A stretch of 55,606 bases of DNA from positions 1 through 55,606 of the forward strand of contig PGYL01000022.1 in NCBI GenBank assembly GCA_002839645.1. The letters are read 5' to 3'. The notes under the pieces were generated by a model that was not told the origin of the DNA, made no database searches, and saw nothing but the letters and a program-made list of their open reading frames with translations. The first letter of the stretch is position 1, and the number at the start of each line of letters is the position of its first letter. Shown in pieces: positions 35,901 through 44,820 of this stretch. A program made the position numbers and the translations under genes. The stretch is from Methanomicrobiales archaeon HGW-Methanomicrobiales-2 (GTDB lineage: Archaea; Halobacteriota; Methanomicrobia; Methanomicrobiales; Methanoculleaceae).

Positions 35901-37022
35901 TCAGGATTCTTGCCATACTGGATTTTTTAATTCCCATTTTCCGGTCGAATCCTTTTCAAAAAGATCTTCATTATAAAAATTATCCACAATTTCCCAAAAT
36001 TCTCTAATTGTATACCCTAAAAATTCGCAAAAATCTTGTATTGTAAGGCTATCAAGTTTAGAATCGTGTTCTTTCACCAATTGTACGGCTTCTTCTCTGG
36101 ATATGAGTCCATACCGTGTAAACCTTGACGCATAATCCGTAGCCGTAGCATGACCAAATTTGGGATATTTCATCCAGGGGTGAACCAGGTATGCTCTGCT
36201 GTCAATTTGATCAAAATATTCAATATGATGTTCCCGTTTCCATTCATGGTTTAGATCCCGGAAACCTCTTTTTTTGGCAAACAAGTAGTTATCAACTGAA
36301 TTCCAGTTGACAAAGTAACTTAAATAGATAGAGTCAAGCCCTAACTCTTCAAGTGCGTTTTCATCAGGGAAAACACATAGTGACAGATCCTTCATCGAGA
36401 TGTCCTTATCAATCAACTCATCCCAGGAAATATCCGATGCAACACCATTGAATACCTGTTGGTTTGCAGAGTAGGTTTCAATTGCGTTTGGTCCTCCATA
36501 TTCATAGCTAATATTTTCACCGTAAACTACGAGGGGTATTCCGAACTTTATTGCCATATGTATTGGGTATGTATAGATCAAGCGGTCGATGTACCATGTT
36601 GGTTTCCCATATTTTTCAAATGTCTTTCTCATAATTCTCTTTTGGACTTTTCGATTTGGCTTAAGGCTTATAATATCGCACCCGAACTCTTCGGATATAT
36701 TTTTTATATTATGCTTGCCTGCTTCGGTCATGGGGAAATTATCCTCAACTGTTACCAATAATGGATTCATCCCCATTTGTTCCTTCATAACATATGTTTG
36801 ATAGTGGCTGTCCTTTCCACCACTTACTGCAATAATGCAGTCGTAATTATTCCCAAATTTCCCCCGGTATTTGTCACATAGTTGATTTAATTCACTAAAC
36901 CGTATGTTCCAATCAATATTTTTTCTCTTCTCGTAAGCTCGGCAAGCAGAGCACACCCCTTCCTCGTCAAAAGTGATTCCAGGTCTGGTTTCTGGCATTA
37001 CACATTTCGTGCAATATCTCAT
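35901..37022 (-). CDS. N-acetyl sugar amidotransferase (PseA/WbpG-like), second copy
   Basis: PP-loop amidating enzyme: paired cysteines YCTKCVMPETRPG and CSACRAYE at the N-terminus, PP-loop SGGKDSHYQ near residue 68, TVEDNFPMTEAG, and YGENISYEYGG. About 373 residues from ATG 37022. It differs clearly from the copy at 25228, so it is not a recent duplication. On the opposite strand to the leg operon but next to it, it may add an acetamidino group to a nonulosonic acid as PseA and PtmG do. AT-rich and lower in GC than the core genes. ATACATAAATC before the start is a probable TATA box. Confidence 0.87.
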   Translation of the reverse strand: MRYCTKCVMPETRPGITFDEEGVCSACRAYEKRKNIDWNIRFSELNQLCDKYRGKFGNNYDCIIAVSGGKDSHYQTYVMKEQMGMNPLLVTVEDNFPMTEAGKHNIKNISEEFGCDIISLKPNRKVQKRIMRKTFEKYGKPTWYIDRLIYTYPIHMAIKFGIPLVVYGENISYEYGGPNAIETYSANQQVFNGVASDISWDELIDKDISMKDLSLCVFPDENALEELGLDSIYLSYFVNWNSVDNYLFAKKRGFRDLNHEWKREHHIEYFDQIDSRAYLVHPWMKYPKFGHATATDYASRFTRYGLISREEAVQLVKEHDSKLDSLTIQDFCEFLGYTIREFWEIVDNFYNEDLFEKDSTGKWELKNPVWQES

Positions 37023-37201
37023 AACAAGCACGTTTCTACTTAGCGAGATTTATGTATTACCCTCGTTGAGTAATCCCTTATCGGGTCCTCGCACAGAATC
37101 GCAATTCTTGATTTCTTTATGATAGTTATATAACTGTCCACACAGATACAGCCCCATCACATGGCTCTGGAGCCAGTCCAGCAGAGTCCGGGGGAACTCA
37201 A

Positions 37202-38227
37202 GTGGGACTGCACGGAAACGAGCAGCAAAAGAAGATATTCCTGATATCTCCTTCCCCATCCACGTTCACACAGCGCGATTGGGAGGCACTCAGGCAGGAG
37301 TACCTGGTCCGGGAGACCATCATCAGCAACTACCAGAGGAAAAACGGTCTGAAGCGGTCCCTCCTGATTACATTTGAAATTCTTCGGGGAGTCCTCTGGG
37401 CTGATCTCACCTATTCCTGGTTCGCCCACAACCATTCGTATCTTGCCGTAATGCTGGCAAACCTCCTCGGGAAGAGAACCATCGTCGTCATCGGCGGATA
37501 CGAGGTCGCGAGAGAGCCGGAGATCGGGTACGGTGCCCTACTGGATCCAAAACTCGCAAAGAGGGTGAACTACATCATCCAGAACGCCGACCACATTCTC
37601 GCGGTCTCGGAGTTCAACAGGCGGGAGATCCTCAACCTGAGCGAGCGCCGCCATGTTGCGGTCGTCTATAACGGGATCGACTGTGCGCAGTTCAACCCGG
37701 GAGAGGAGAAAGAGGCTCTCATCATCACGGTATGCCAGATTAACCGAAATAACATCACGCTCAAGGGCCTTGATACGTTCATCCGCGCCGCAAGACGCCT
37801 CCCGGACCTCAGGTTTGCCATCATCGGCCGCGTTCTTGACGGAAGCATCGAGGACCTGAGACGGAGTGCCCCACAGAACGTCACGTTTGTCCCGTCCCCG
37901 TCCCAGGACGAGCTCCTGCGCTGGTATCGTCGGGCAAAGGTCTACTGCCAGCTCTCTTACCGGGAATCGTTCGGTGTCGCCCTCGCCGAAGCGATGTCCT
38001 GCGAGTGTGTTCCCGTGGTGACGGACAGGGGCGCCCTCCTGGAGGTGGTGGGAGATACGGGATTCGTGGTGCCGTACGGCGATGCGGACGCGACGGCAGC
38101 AGCGATAGTAAAGGCACTGCAATCTGACGCCCGGGGCAGGGCGGCGAGGACCAGGGTTCAGAGGGAGTTCTCTCTCGAAGAGCGGAGACAGAAGATCCAG
38201 GGGATCATCGAGGAAAAACCTGTATGA
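37202..38227 (+). CDS. Glycosyltransferase, GT4-like family
   Basis: GT-B transferase of 341 residues starting at GTG 37202. N-terminal domain: LISPSPSTFTQRDW, ADLTYSWFAHNHSYLAVMLANLLG, VIGGYEVA. C-terminal domain: VYNGIDCAQFNP, NITLKGLDTFIRAARRL, FVPSPSQDELLRWYRRAKVYCQLS and the E-x7-E type donor site YRESFGVALAEAMSCECVPVVT. GC content is back to the level of the core genes. Its end overlaps the next, broken, transferase by 4 bp (ATGA). Confidence 0.87.
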   Translation: MGLHGNEQQKKIFLISPSPSTFTQRDWEALRQEYLVRETIISNYQRKNGLKRSLLITFEILRGVLWADLTYSWFAHNHSYLAVMLANLLGKRTIVVIGGYEVAREPEIGYGALLDPKLAKRVNYIIQNADHILAVSEFNRREILNLSERRHVAVVYNGIDCAQFNPGEEKEALIITVCQINRNNITLKGLDTFIRAARRLPDLRFAIIGRVLDGSIEDLRRSAPQNVTFVPSPSQDELLRWYRRAKVYCQLSYRESFGVALAEAMSCECVPVVTDRGALLEVVGDTGFVVPYGDADATAAAIVKALQSDARGRAARTRVQREFSLEERRQKIQGIIEEKPV

Positions 38228-39401
38228 TCCGGATCTTTGCGGTGCTCAACGGGGCCATTCTCAATGACGATCAGAACTGGTCCCCTACCTATACAAGGAT
38301 CCGGTTTCTGCTCTCGGAACTTGCCGGGTATGAAGACGTCACAGTCGACTCAATCTCATTTGGACTTCGCCCTAATCCGGAACGGCAGGGTGCTGCGCAG
38401 TCTGCAGCCCGGCAGGGCCGGGGGTTCTGCTCGGATGTCGCGGGCAGACTCTCCAATAACGTTGTCAAGACCGTTATCGCTCTTCGTTCCGCGTATCGCC
38501 TCTTAAAAGAGAGACCTCTGGCTTTTTTGCATATCCGCATTCGTTGACGACGTTCCAGAACAGGCTTCTATTCCTGCTCTGCACCGTCTGTAAAATCCCG
38601 ACCCTCGTAGATATTCATGATACCCGGGAACAGGCTGCAACGGTCGGCAACGGGCATTTTAGTGTGCCTCCGGGGACGGAAAAGTACTGCTTCATCAGGG
38701 CAACACTCCTCGTTGCATTGAACCCGATTATGTAGGAGCACATCAAACAGACATACCATCTCGATGAGAAACCTGTAGTGTTTGTCCCGAACGGGGTTGA
38801 GGAAGAGTTTTTCGCGCAGCATCCTGCGCCGTACTCCCCGGTTGAAGGGCGGTTCAACATCTGCTACATCGGGGCACTGACGAGAAAGAGGGGTATCGAT
38901 CTCCTGGTCGATTCGTGCAGTATTCTGTGGGAGATCTACCCGCGGATTCGCTTATATCTCATCGGTCCGTATGGTCCCGGGATAACAGACGATCTGAAGA
39001 GGGTTATCGAAACCAGTGATTTTATCGTGAGGAACGAACTGCCGAGGAGCGCGATCCCCGCTGCACTTGTCCCGATGGATCTTCTCGTGCTGCCGTATGA
39101 TCCAAGGGAGCGGTACCTGAACCTGGCGTCCCCTACGAAGATTTTTGAATACATAGGGGCAGCAAAGCCGATACTCTGCACCAGGTGCGAGTCCCTCATG
39201 GGTATCGGTGATAGAGGCGGTTTCATGTATGTGGATTATTCTCCACCGGAGATGGCAAAGGCTATCGGGCACCTGATCGAGCACCCGGAAGTGCGCATGG
39301 AGATGGGCCGGATGTTATACTCCATACGTGAAGACCACACCTGGGCGGAGAGGGCAAGCAGGATATACCATGGAATCAGATCGGTATACAGGACGAACTG
39401 A
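38224..39401 (+). pseudogene. GT4-type glycosyltransferase, disrupted by a frameshift and an amber stop
   Basis: Three open segments together make one transferase of about 392 residues. The first (38224-38547) runs to RPLAF; the frame then moves at the T6 tract 38523-38528, where a seventh T would restore it and give YPHSLTTFQNRLL. The second segment ends with TAG at 38733-38735 between NPIM and EHIKQTYHLDEKPVVFVPNG, and the third continues in the same frame to 39401 with YIGALTRKRGIDLLVDS and SPTKIFEYIGAAKPILCT. Two independent lesions, one a base substitution, argue for a true pseudogene. It lies between two intact GT4-like genes. Confidence 0.85.
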
Positions 39402-39453
39402 ATCTCCTGCACTCACGAGATGAGTAGAAAACCTCAATTCGGTCGGTACGATT

Positions 39454-40590
39454 ATGAAGATCTGCATGCTCACATCCACCCACGGACCCGGTGACGGCAG
39501 GATATTCCAGAAGGAGGCAAAGAGCCTTGCGAAGGAGCACGAGGTTACGATCATCACTCCTTCGGGGGGGGGCGGCAGCAGCGTCGTTGACGGTATCCGT
39601 ATTGTAACCGTAAAGAGACCAGATTCCATCGCTCTGCATCCCATCACGCTTCTCCGGCTCTTCCGAGCATGCCTAACCCAGGATGCCGACGTCTATCACT
39701 GCCATGAGCCTGATGCCCTCCTCATCGGGGTCCTTGCAAAGTATCTCAAAGGGAAGCAAGTTGTCTATGACATCCACGAGCACTGGCCTTCGGAGATCCC
39801 GTTCGATCTCGGGATCCGGAACGGCACGCTGGTGCAGAGGGCGCTGTCCGCACTCGTCTCAAGCGTGGAGATTGTGCTGGCTCGCCGGGCGGAGAGCACG
39901 TTTGCCGTAAGTAAGAGCGTTGCCGCGCGGTTCAGAGAGAAGGGGATCGAGCCGGCAATCATCTCGAATCACTCAATCGCCGACCTTGACATTCCCTATA
40001 ACCCGAACCGGAGCGGCCGGAAACTCATGTTCGTGGCGGGAAATATCCATGCGTTCCACGGCGTTGGTGAGTGCATCCGGGCAGTTTCCCGGGTCAGAGA
40101 ACATTATCCCGACGTTTCGCTCACGCTCGTCGGGAACGTCCGGGAAGACCTCGAAGAACGTATCAACGAATCCGACCATAACGAGTTCATCACCTCCACC
40201 GGCTTCCTCCCCTACAGGGAGATGTACGAGAAATTGAACGAAGGTACGGTCGCTCTTCTCGTCTTCCAGCCGACGTACCACAACATCTCTATCGGTCTGC
40301 CGAACAAGCTCTTCGACTACATGCTCCTCGGGCTCCCCGTCGTTGCGAGCGACCTGCCGGAGATCCGGAGCGTCGTCACCGAGGCGGACTGCGGCATTCT
40401 CGTCGACCCGGCGAGCGTGGACGATATCGCCGACGCGATCTCCTATCTCTTCGAACACCCAAAAGAGGCGCGGAGAATGGGGGCGAACGGGAGGGAGGCA
40501 GTTCTTGAGAAGTACAACTGGTCCGCGATGGAGGCAGACCTCCTGCAGACATACCGGAATCTCGATGGCGCGCACGCTAAACCAACGTGA
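39454..40590 (+). CDS. Glycosyltransferase, GT4-like family
   Basis: 378 residues, complete. N-terminal domain: MLTSTHGPGDGRIFQKEAKSL, DADVYHCHEPDALLIGVLAK, VVYDIHEHWPSEIPF. C-terminal domain: LMFVAGNIHAFHGVGECIRAV, SLTLVGNVREDLEE, and the donor-binding FQPTYHNISIGLPNKLFDYMLLGLPVVAS. The donor sugar and acceptor are unknown. It is the last gene of the glycan locus. Confidence 0.88.
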   Translation: MKICMLTSTHGPGDGRIFQKEAKSLAKEHEVTIITPSGGGGSSVVDGIRIVTVKRPDSIALHPITLLRLFRACLTQDADVYHCHEPDALLIGVLAKYLKGKQVVYDIHEHWPSEIPFDLGIRNGTLVQRALSALVSSVEIVLARRAESTFAVSKSVAARFREKGIEPAIISNHSIADLDIPYNPNRSGRKLMFVAGNIHAFHGVGECIRAVSRVREHYPDVSLTLVGNVREDLEERINESDHNEFITSTGFLPYREMYEKLNEGTVALLVFQPTYHNISIGLPNKLFDYMLLGLPVVASDLPEIRSVVTEADCGILVDPASVDDIADAISYLFEHPKEARRMGANGREAVLEKYNWSAMEADLLQTYRNLDGAHAKPT

Positions 40591-40666
40591 CCGGCAGACA
40601 ACGAATTCCTGTTGGTTCCTCCCAGCCGTCAGGTACTAGTAGCCGGCAATCGATGAGATAACTACC

Positions 40667-41344
40667 ATGCTCACCACCCTCATCCTCGACTTCGACGGCG
40701 TCGTCGTCGAATCCATCCCCTTAAAGACCGTAGCGTTCCGAAAGGTCTTCTCCTTCGCGCCCCCCGAGCACCTCGACGAGATCATCGAGTTCCACCTGGA
40801 GAACGGCGGGATGTCCCGGTATGACAAGTTCCGCCATATCTACGCAAACATCCTCCACGAGGACCTCACCCCCGAGCAGGAGGAGCGGCTTGCGAGCGAG
40901 TACGTCGGGCTGATCTTCGATGCCATGCTCACCGTGCCATACGTCCGTGGCGCAGAAAAACTCCTAAGAGACTGCTCCCGGGTGCTCCCGCTCTACATCG
41001 TCTCCGCGACTCCCGAGGGCGAGATGCACGAGATCGCCCGCCACCGGGACCTTACGAAGTACTTCGTCCGGATCTACGGCTCGCCGAAGACGAAGGCGGA
41101 GTGCATCAGGGAGATTCTCGCTGAGACCGGCGCCTCGCCGGAGGAAGCCCTTTTCGTCGGCGACGCCCCGAACGACTGGGAAGCAGCCCACGAGACCGGC
41201 GTTCGGTTCGTGGCGAGGATCCGGCCCGGCGACCCGGACCGGTTCTCCGGCCGGCCGGGGGTGGAGAGGATCGTGGAGAACCTTCATCAACTCCGGGAGT
41301 ACCTACGGGGAAGCGTATGCTCATCCCGATCTCGTACCCCCTGA
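40667..41344 (+). CDS. HAD-superfamily phosphatase
   Basis: Haloacid dehalogenase-like hydrolase with the nucleophile motif DFDGVV (about residues 8-13), a helical cap, the motif II region IVSATPEG, motif III Lys in YGSPKTKAE and motif IV FVGDAPNDWEAA. Likely a small-molecule phosphatase of the phosphoglycolate phosphatase type; substrate unknown. Its last 28 bp overlap the cyclase-family gene, implying cotranscription. Confidence 0.87.
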   Translation: MLTTLILDFDGVVVESIPLKTVAFRKVFSFAPPEHLDEIIEFHLENGGMSRYDKFRHIYANILHEDLTPEQEERLASEYVGLIFDAMLTVPYVRGAEKLLRDCSRVLPLYIVSATPEGEMHEIARHRDLTKYFVRIYGSPKTKAECIREILAETGASPEEALFVGDAPNDWEAAHETGVRFVARIRPGDPDRFSGRPGVERIVENLHQLREYLRGSVCSSRSRTP

Positions 41345-41985
41345 ACCGGAGGACCCCACTCTACCCCGGAACGGAACCGCTCACGATCACCCGCACGAAA
41401 TCCTTTGAGAAGGGCGATGCGGAGGAAAAAAGCCTGGTCGCCCTCTCCAGCCACGCCGGGACGCACATCGACCTCCCCCGGCACTTCTGCCCTGGCGGGG
41501 GCTCGGTCCAGGGTCTCCTTGCCCCCGAAGCGGTCTTTGCGCCCGCGCGGTGCATCGCGATCCCGAAGACCGGGACGGAACCGATCCGGGTCTACGACCT
41601 CCTCGAACATATCGACGCGATCCGGACCTCGCGCGCGCTCTTCATCAGGACCGGGAGCGGCCGGGTCCGGGAGAGCGACCCGGATGCCTACGCGAGGGAG
41701 CACCCCTGGGTGCACCACGAAGTCCCGGGCTTCCTCCGCATGGAGAACCCGGCCCTCAGGCTGTTTGGGATCGACACGATATCCATCGCCGTCCCGAGAG
41801 AGCCGGAAGAGGGCGTGGAGGCCCACCGCGGGTTCCTCTGCGGATCGCCGCACATCTTCCTCCTCGAGGATGTGGACCTCTCCTACGGCCGGCTGCTCGA
41901 GGAGCCCTGGACCCTGCGGATCTACCCGGTGGTCTTTGACGACCTCGAAGGGGTGCCGGTGGTGGCGCTCGCGGAGTTTGGGTGA
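41317..41985 (+). CDS. Cyclase-family metal-dependent hydrolase (kynurenine formamidase-like)
   Basis: 222 residues. The family signature HxGTHxDxPxH is present as HAGTHIDLPRHF near residue 47, giving the divalent metal ligands. The remainder follows the swivelling beta/alpha fold, with GFLRMENPALRLFGIDTISI. Family members hydrolyse N-formyl or cyclic amide bonds; in an archaeon without an apparent tryptophan degradation context the substrate is unknown. Confidence 0.85.
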   Translation: MLIPISYPLNRRTPLYPGTEPLTITRTKSFEKGDAEEKSLVALSSHAGTHIDLPRHFCPGGGSVQGLLAPEAVFAPARCIAIPKTGTEPIRVYDLLEHIDAIRTSRALFIRTGSGRVRESDPDAYAREHPWVHHEVPGFLRMENPALRLFGIDTISIAVPREPEEGVEAHRGFLCGSPHIFLLEDVDLSYGRLLEEPWTLRIYPVVFDDLEGVPVVALAEFG

Positions 41986-42017
41986 TGGCTGCAGCCAAGG
42001 CTCTAAAGAGAATCTAC

Positions 42018-42443
42018 CTATAGATCGGTTGAACTGCCCTCTGCGATGTGCTCCTTCATAACGAGAGAGAACTCCCGGAGGATGGCGAGATCACGTTGCA
42101 GGATAGCGTACACCTGCTTGAGGTCCAGATTCCAGTAGATGTGGACGAGCACGTTCCGGAATCCCGCCAGGTTTGCGAGTTCTCCTGCCAGAGAGTCAGA
42201 GATAATCCCCTCACCTGCAAGGACCTCAAATGTCTCCCGGTAGGTGAAGGGCTTCCTCAATCTTCCTTCTGCAATCACATCGGTCGCTATGTCGATTGCC
42301 GACTGGATAGATAACAACATGGCATGATGAACCATATTTTGCGTATCCCGGTCTTGCAGGAACTGCCCCTCCGGGATGCGCTGGTACCGCTCCCAGTCCC
42401 TCAGAGCCTCCTCCAGTTCCCGCATGTGATGGAAGACCCTCAT
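42018..42443 (-). CDS. hepT: HepT-type toxin (HEPN RNase)
   Basis: 141-residue helical protein of the HEPN/DUF86 family. The RNase motif Rx4HxY is intact as RNVLVHIY. In characterised systems HepT cuts RNA and is silenced by MntA, which adds AMP to the motif tyrosine. The start overlaps the end of mntA by 4 bp (ATGA), the canonical arrangement of the pair. Confidence 0.88.
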   Translation of the reverse strand: MRVFHHMRELEEALRDWERYQRIPEGQFLQDRDTQNMVHHAMLLSIQSAIDIATDVIAEGRLRKPFTYRETFEVLAGEGIISDSLAGELANLAGFRNVLVHIYWNLDLKQVYAILQRDLAILREFSLVMKEHIAEGSSTDL

Positions 42444-42859
42444 TCTCCCACCCGGGCAAGGAGAGCCCTATCAGTCCTGTCATAGAGATATTTCAGGTCG
42501 AGGAACTGCGCTATCACGCTGGCCTCAAAGGCGATGCGCGTAGATTCATCCCGGGCGATAAGGAGGTGCCCGGTCCTCACCACCTCGTACTGGAACTCCA
42601 CGGGCGCATCGTTCAGCATGCGAAGATCGATCTCATACCTCGGCGTGATGCATCGCTCAAGGTCGGATGCGATCCCCATAGCATATTTGTAGGACTCGTA
42701 AGGCTCTCTCTCCCCTGAGACAAGCAGCCCGATATCGATATCGTGAAACCCGTCATGACGAAGGAATGAGCCGTAGAGATATCCGAGAAGCACATCCTCT
42801 CTGCCGGTGAGGCACCGGCGGAGCTGGTCGATGATCCGCTCTCTGTCAACATCATTCAC
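42440..42859 (-). CDS. mntA: MntA-type nucleotidyltransferase antitoxin
   Basis: 139-residue minimal nucleotidyltransferase. The active-site signature is GSFLRHDGFHDID followed by IGLLV; GS and DxD are separated by 8 residues, shorter than the 10 of the standard GSx10DxD, and a third carboxylate lies in YEIDLRML. Antitoxin that adenylylates HepT. First gene of the mntA-hepT pair. The 258 bp between it and hcp hold nothing I recognise except the hcp terminator. Confidence 0.88.
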   Translation of the reverse strand: MNDVDRERIIDQLRRCLTGREDVLLGYLYGSFLRHDGFHDIDIGLLVSGEREPYESYKYAMGIASDLERCITPRYEIDLRMLNDAPVEFQYEVVRTGHLLIARDESTRIAFEASVIAQFLDLKYLYDRTDRALLARVGE

Positions 42860-43102
42860 TTCTTCCCTCTCCCGTATCTACTGACCTTCGTAAGGGCCCG
42901 TTCCGCGCGCAATCGGGCCGACAGCAAAGAGGTTTGCTCTCTCCTTGCTCATTAACTCTTCCCTGCGGCAGAACCCCCTGTGGTGCCCCTGCCGGAGATG
43001 GGGAAAACCGTGCACTGGCCCTGCAATTACCCGGCTCCTGGAGATCGCCTGCACATGAGGGGCTGCTCCCGGCCCTCACGTCTGTAAAACCTGTCCGCTC
43101 CG

Positions 43103-43111
43103 AAAAAAAAA
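43103..43111 (-). terminator. T9 terminator of hcp
   Basis: On the minus strand nine consecutive Ts begin 6 nt beyond the hcp stop codon at 43118. This is the clearest T-tract terminator in the window. Confidence 0.65.
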
Positions 43112-43117
43112 GAATAT

Positions 43118-44734
43118 TCAGTTCCCCGGCACCATCCGGCCGAGGTCCTCCTCGACCGTCGTGATCCCTTTGATCCCGAAGTTCTCGACGAGAACCGCGA
43201 GAACGCCGGGCGAGACGAAGCCCGGGAGGCGGGGGCCGAGGGTGATCTCCTTAACACCGAGCGAGAGGAGGCTTAAGAGGACGAGGACCGCCTTCTGCTC
43301 GTACCAGGCGATGTTGTATGAGACCGGGAGTTCGTTGATCCCGACGCCGAACGCTTCCGCGAGGGCCTGGGCGATGACCACGAGCGAGTAACAGTCGTTG
43401 CACTGGCCGGCGTCGAGGACGCGGGGGATGCCGCCGATGTCCCCGAGACCGAGGCTGTTGTAGCGGTACTTCGCGCACCCGGCGGTGAGGATGATCGTGT
43501 CCGCGGGAAGGGCCTCTGCAAACCGGGTGTAGTAGTCCCGTTCGCCGTGCCGCCCGTCGCAGCCCGCCATCACGAGGAACCGCTTGACGGCGCCGGACTT
43601 CACCGCATCGATGACCGCATCCGCGATAGCAAGGACCGGGGCGTGGGCGCACCCCGTAACCAGGTCGCCGCGGGAGAGGTCCTCCGGGGACTCGCAGCGC
43701 TTCGCGTGCTCGATCAGGGCCGAGAAGTCCTTCTTTCCGTCCGGCGAGGCGTCGATGTGCTTTACCCCCGCAAACCCGACGAGCCCGGTGGTGTAGACCC
43801 GGTCGCGGTAGGAGTCCTTCGGGGGGACGAGGCAGTTCGTCGTGACCAGGACCGGGCCGTTGAACCGCTCGAACTCCTCCCGCTGGAACGGCCAGGAGCC
43901 GCCGTAGTTCCCGACGAGGTGGCCGTACTTCGCAAGGCCCGGGTAGGCGTGCGCCGGGAGCATCTCGCCGTGGGTGTAGACGTCGACGCCCGCTCCGCGG
44001 GTCTGTTCGAGGAGGTCGGCGAGGTCCTTGAGGTCGTGGCCGGTGACCAGGATGCCCGGCCGCGTGCCTGCGGCGGTACCGACCGTCGTGATCGCCGGCG
44101 TCCCGTAGACAGCGGTGTTCGCCGTATCGAGGAGGGCGAGGACCTTCACGCCGATCTCGCCGCACGCGAGCACGTAGCCGACCATCTCCTCGACGGTGAG
44201 GTCCTGCAGCGTGGCGGCGAGCCCCTCCTGCATGAAGGTCATGACCTCCTTGTCCTCGTAGCCGAGGACGGCGGCGTGATGCGAGTAGGCGCCGACCCCT
44301 TTGAGCCCGTAGACGAGGAGGTCGCGGAGCGACTGGAGGTCGACGTTCACGTTCTCCCGTGCGGCGACGATCTCCTCTGCCTTTGCCGCGATCGCTTCAG
44401 GGCTCGCCGGCGCCCAGGTGCAGGCCGCGGGCTCCGCACTCCCGGCGGGCGGGAGGGCGTCGCGGATACGGGCCGCCTCCTGGATCGCGCTCTCGAACCG
44501 CGCGGGGTCGAAGTTCACGTTGGTCAGGGTCGCAAAAAGGCTCTCCGCGACGAACTTCCCTGCCTCCGGGTTCCCGCCGCCCTTCTTCATCGCCGCGAGG
44601 TTCCGTACCGAGAGCCCCTTGAGGGTGTAGATCAGGACGTCCTGGAGCCCGGCGGTCTCCCCATCCTTGCCGCAGACACCACGCACGGTGCAGCCATAGC
44701 CCTTTGCCGTCTCTTCACACTGATTGCAGAACAT
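43118..44734 (-). CDS. hcp: Hybrid-cluster protein (hydroxylamine / NO reductase family)
   Basis: 538-residue hybrid-cluster protein that reduces hydroxylamine in vitro and, in bacteria, nitric oxide. The N-terminal cubane ligands are C3, C6, C15 and C21 ([19 protein letters not shown]). The hybrid-cluster ligands follow in segments such as [40 protein letters not shown] and [17 protein letters not shown]. The ATG at 44734 is preceded by GGAGTGA. The divergent HxlR regulator and the intervening operator point to control by nitrosative or oxidative stress. Confidence 0.95.
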   Translation of the reverse strand: MFCNQCEETAKGYGCTVRGVCGKDGETAGLQDVLIYTLKGLSVRNLAAMKKGGGNPEAGKFVAESLFATLTNVNFDPARFESAIQEAARIRDALPPAGSAEPAACTWAPASPEAIAAKAEEIVAARENVNVDLQSLRDLLVYGLKGVGAYSHHAAVLGYEDKEVMTFMQEGLAATLQDLTVEEMVGYVLACGEIGVKVLALLDTANTAVYGTPAITTVGTAAGTRPGILVTGHDLKDLADLLEQTRGAGVDVYTHGEMLPAHAYPGLAKYGHLVGNYGGSWPFQREEFERFNGPVLVTTNCLVPPKDSYRDRVYTTGLVGFAGVKHIDASPDGKKDFSALIEHAKRCESPEDLSRGDLVTGCAHAPVLAIADAVIDAVKSGAVKRFLVMAGCDGRHGERDYYTRFAEALPADTIILTAGCAKYRYNSLGLGDIGGIPRVLDAGQCNDCYSLVVIAQALAEAFGVGINELPVSYNIAWYEQKAVLVLLSLLSLGVKEITLGPRLPGFVSPGVLAVLVENFGIKGITTVEEDLGRMVPGN

Positions 44735-44750
44735 TCACATTCACTCCGTG

Positions 44751-44783
44751 GTATCCTTTTGATACAAAGTATCAGTATGATAC
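44751..44783. promoter_or_regulatory. Double palindromic operator between hcp and hxlR
   Basis: Two copies of GTATC-N5-GATAC, at 44751-44765 (spacer CTTTT) and 44769-44783 (spacer AGTAT). Their centres are 18 bp apart, so two dimers could bind almost in phase. The second is part of the longer perfect palindrome AGTATCA-GTA-TGATACT (44768-44784). It lies directly upstream of the hxlR TATA box and about 17-50 nt before the hcp ATG, where bound protein would block both promoters. Confidence 0.75.
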
Positions 44784-44786
44784 TAA

Positions 44787-44794
44787 TGTATATG
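44787..44794 (+). promoter_or_regulatory. TATA box of hxlR
   Basis: TGTATATG, 27-34 nt before the hxlR ATG at 44821, abuts the double operator. No ribosome binding site is visible, so the transcript is probably leaderless. Confidence 0.55.
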
Positions 44795-44820
44795 TAGGAG
44801 AAGGTTTCTCTAATTATACC

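Noticed and set aside
38733-38735. In-frame TAG as a pyrrolysine codon
   Set aside because: The organism type suggested here does not normally carry the Pyl system, no pyl gene is in view, and the same gene also has a frameshift.
42934-43164. Frame in the mntA-hcp gap
   Set aside because: Pro/Ser/Arg-rich and it crosses the hcp terminator; no motif or start signal.
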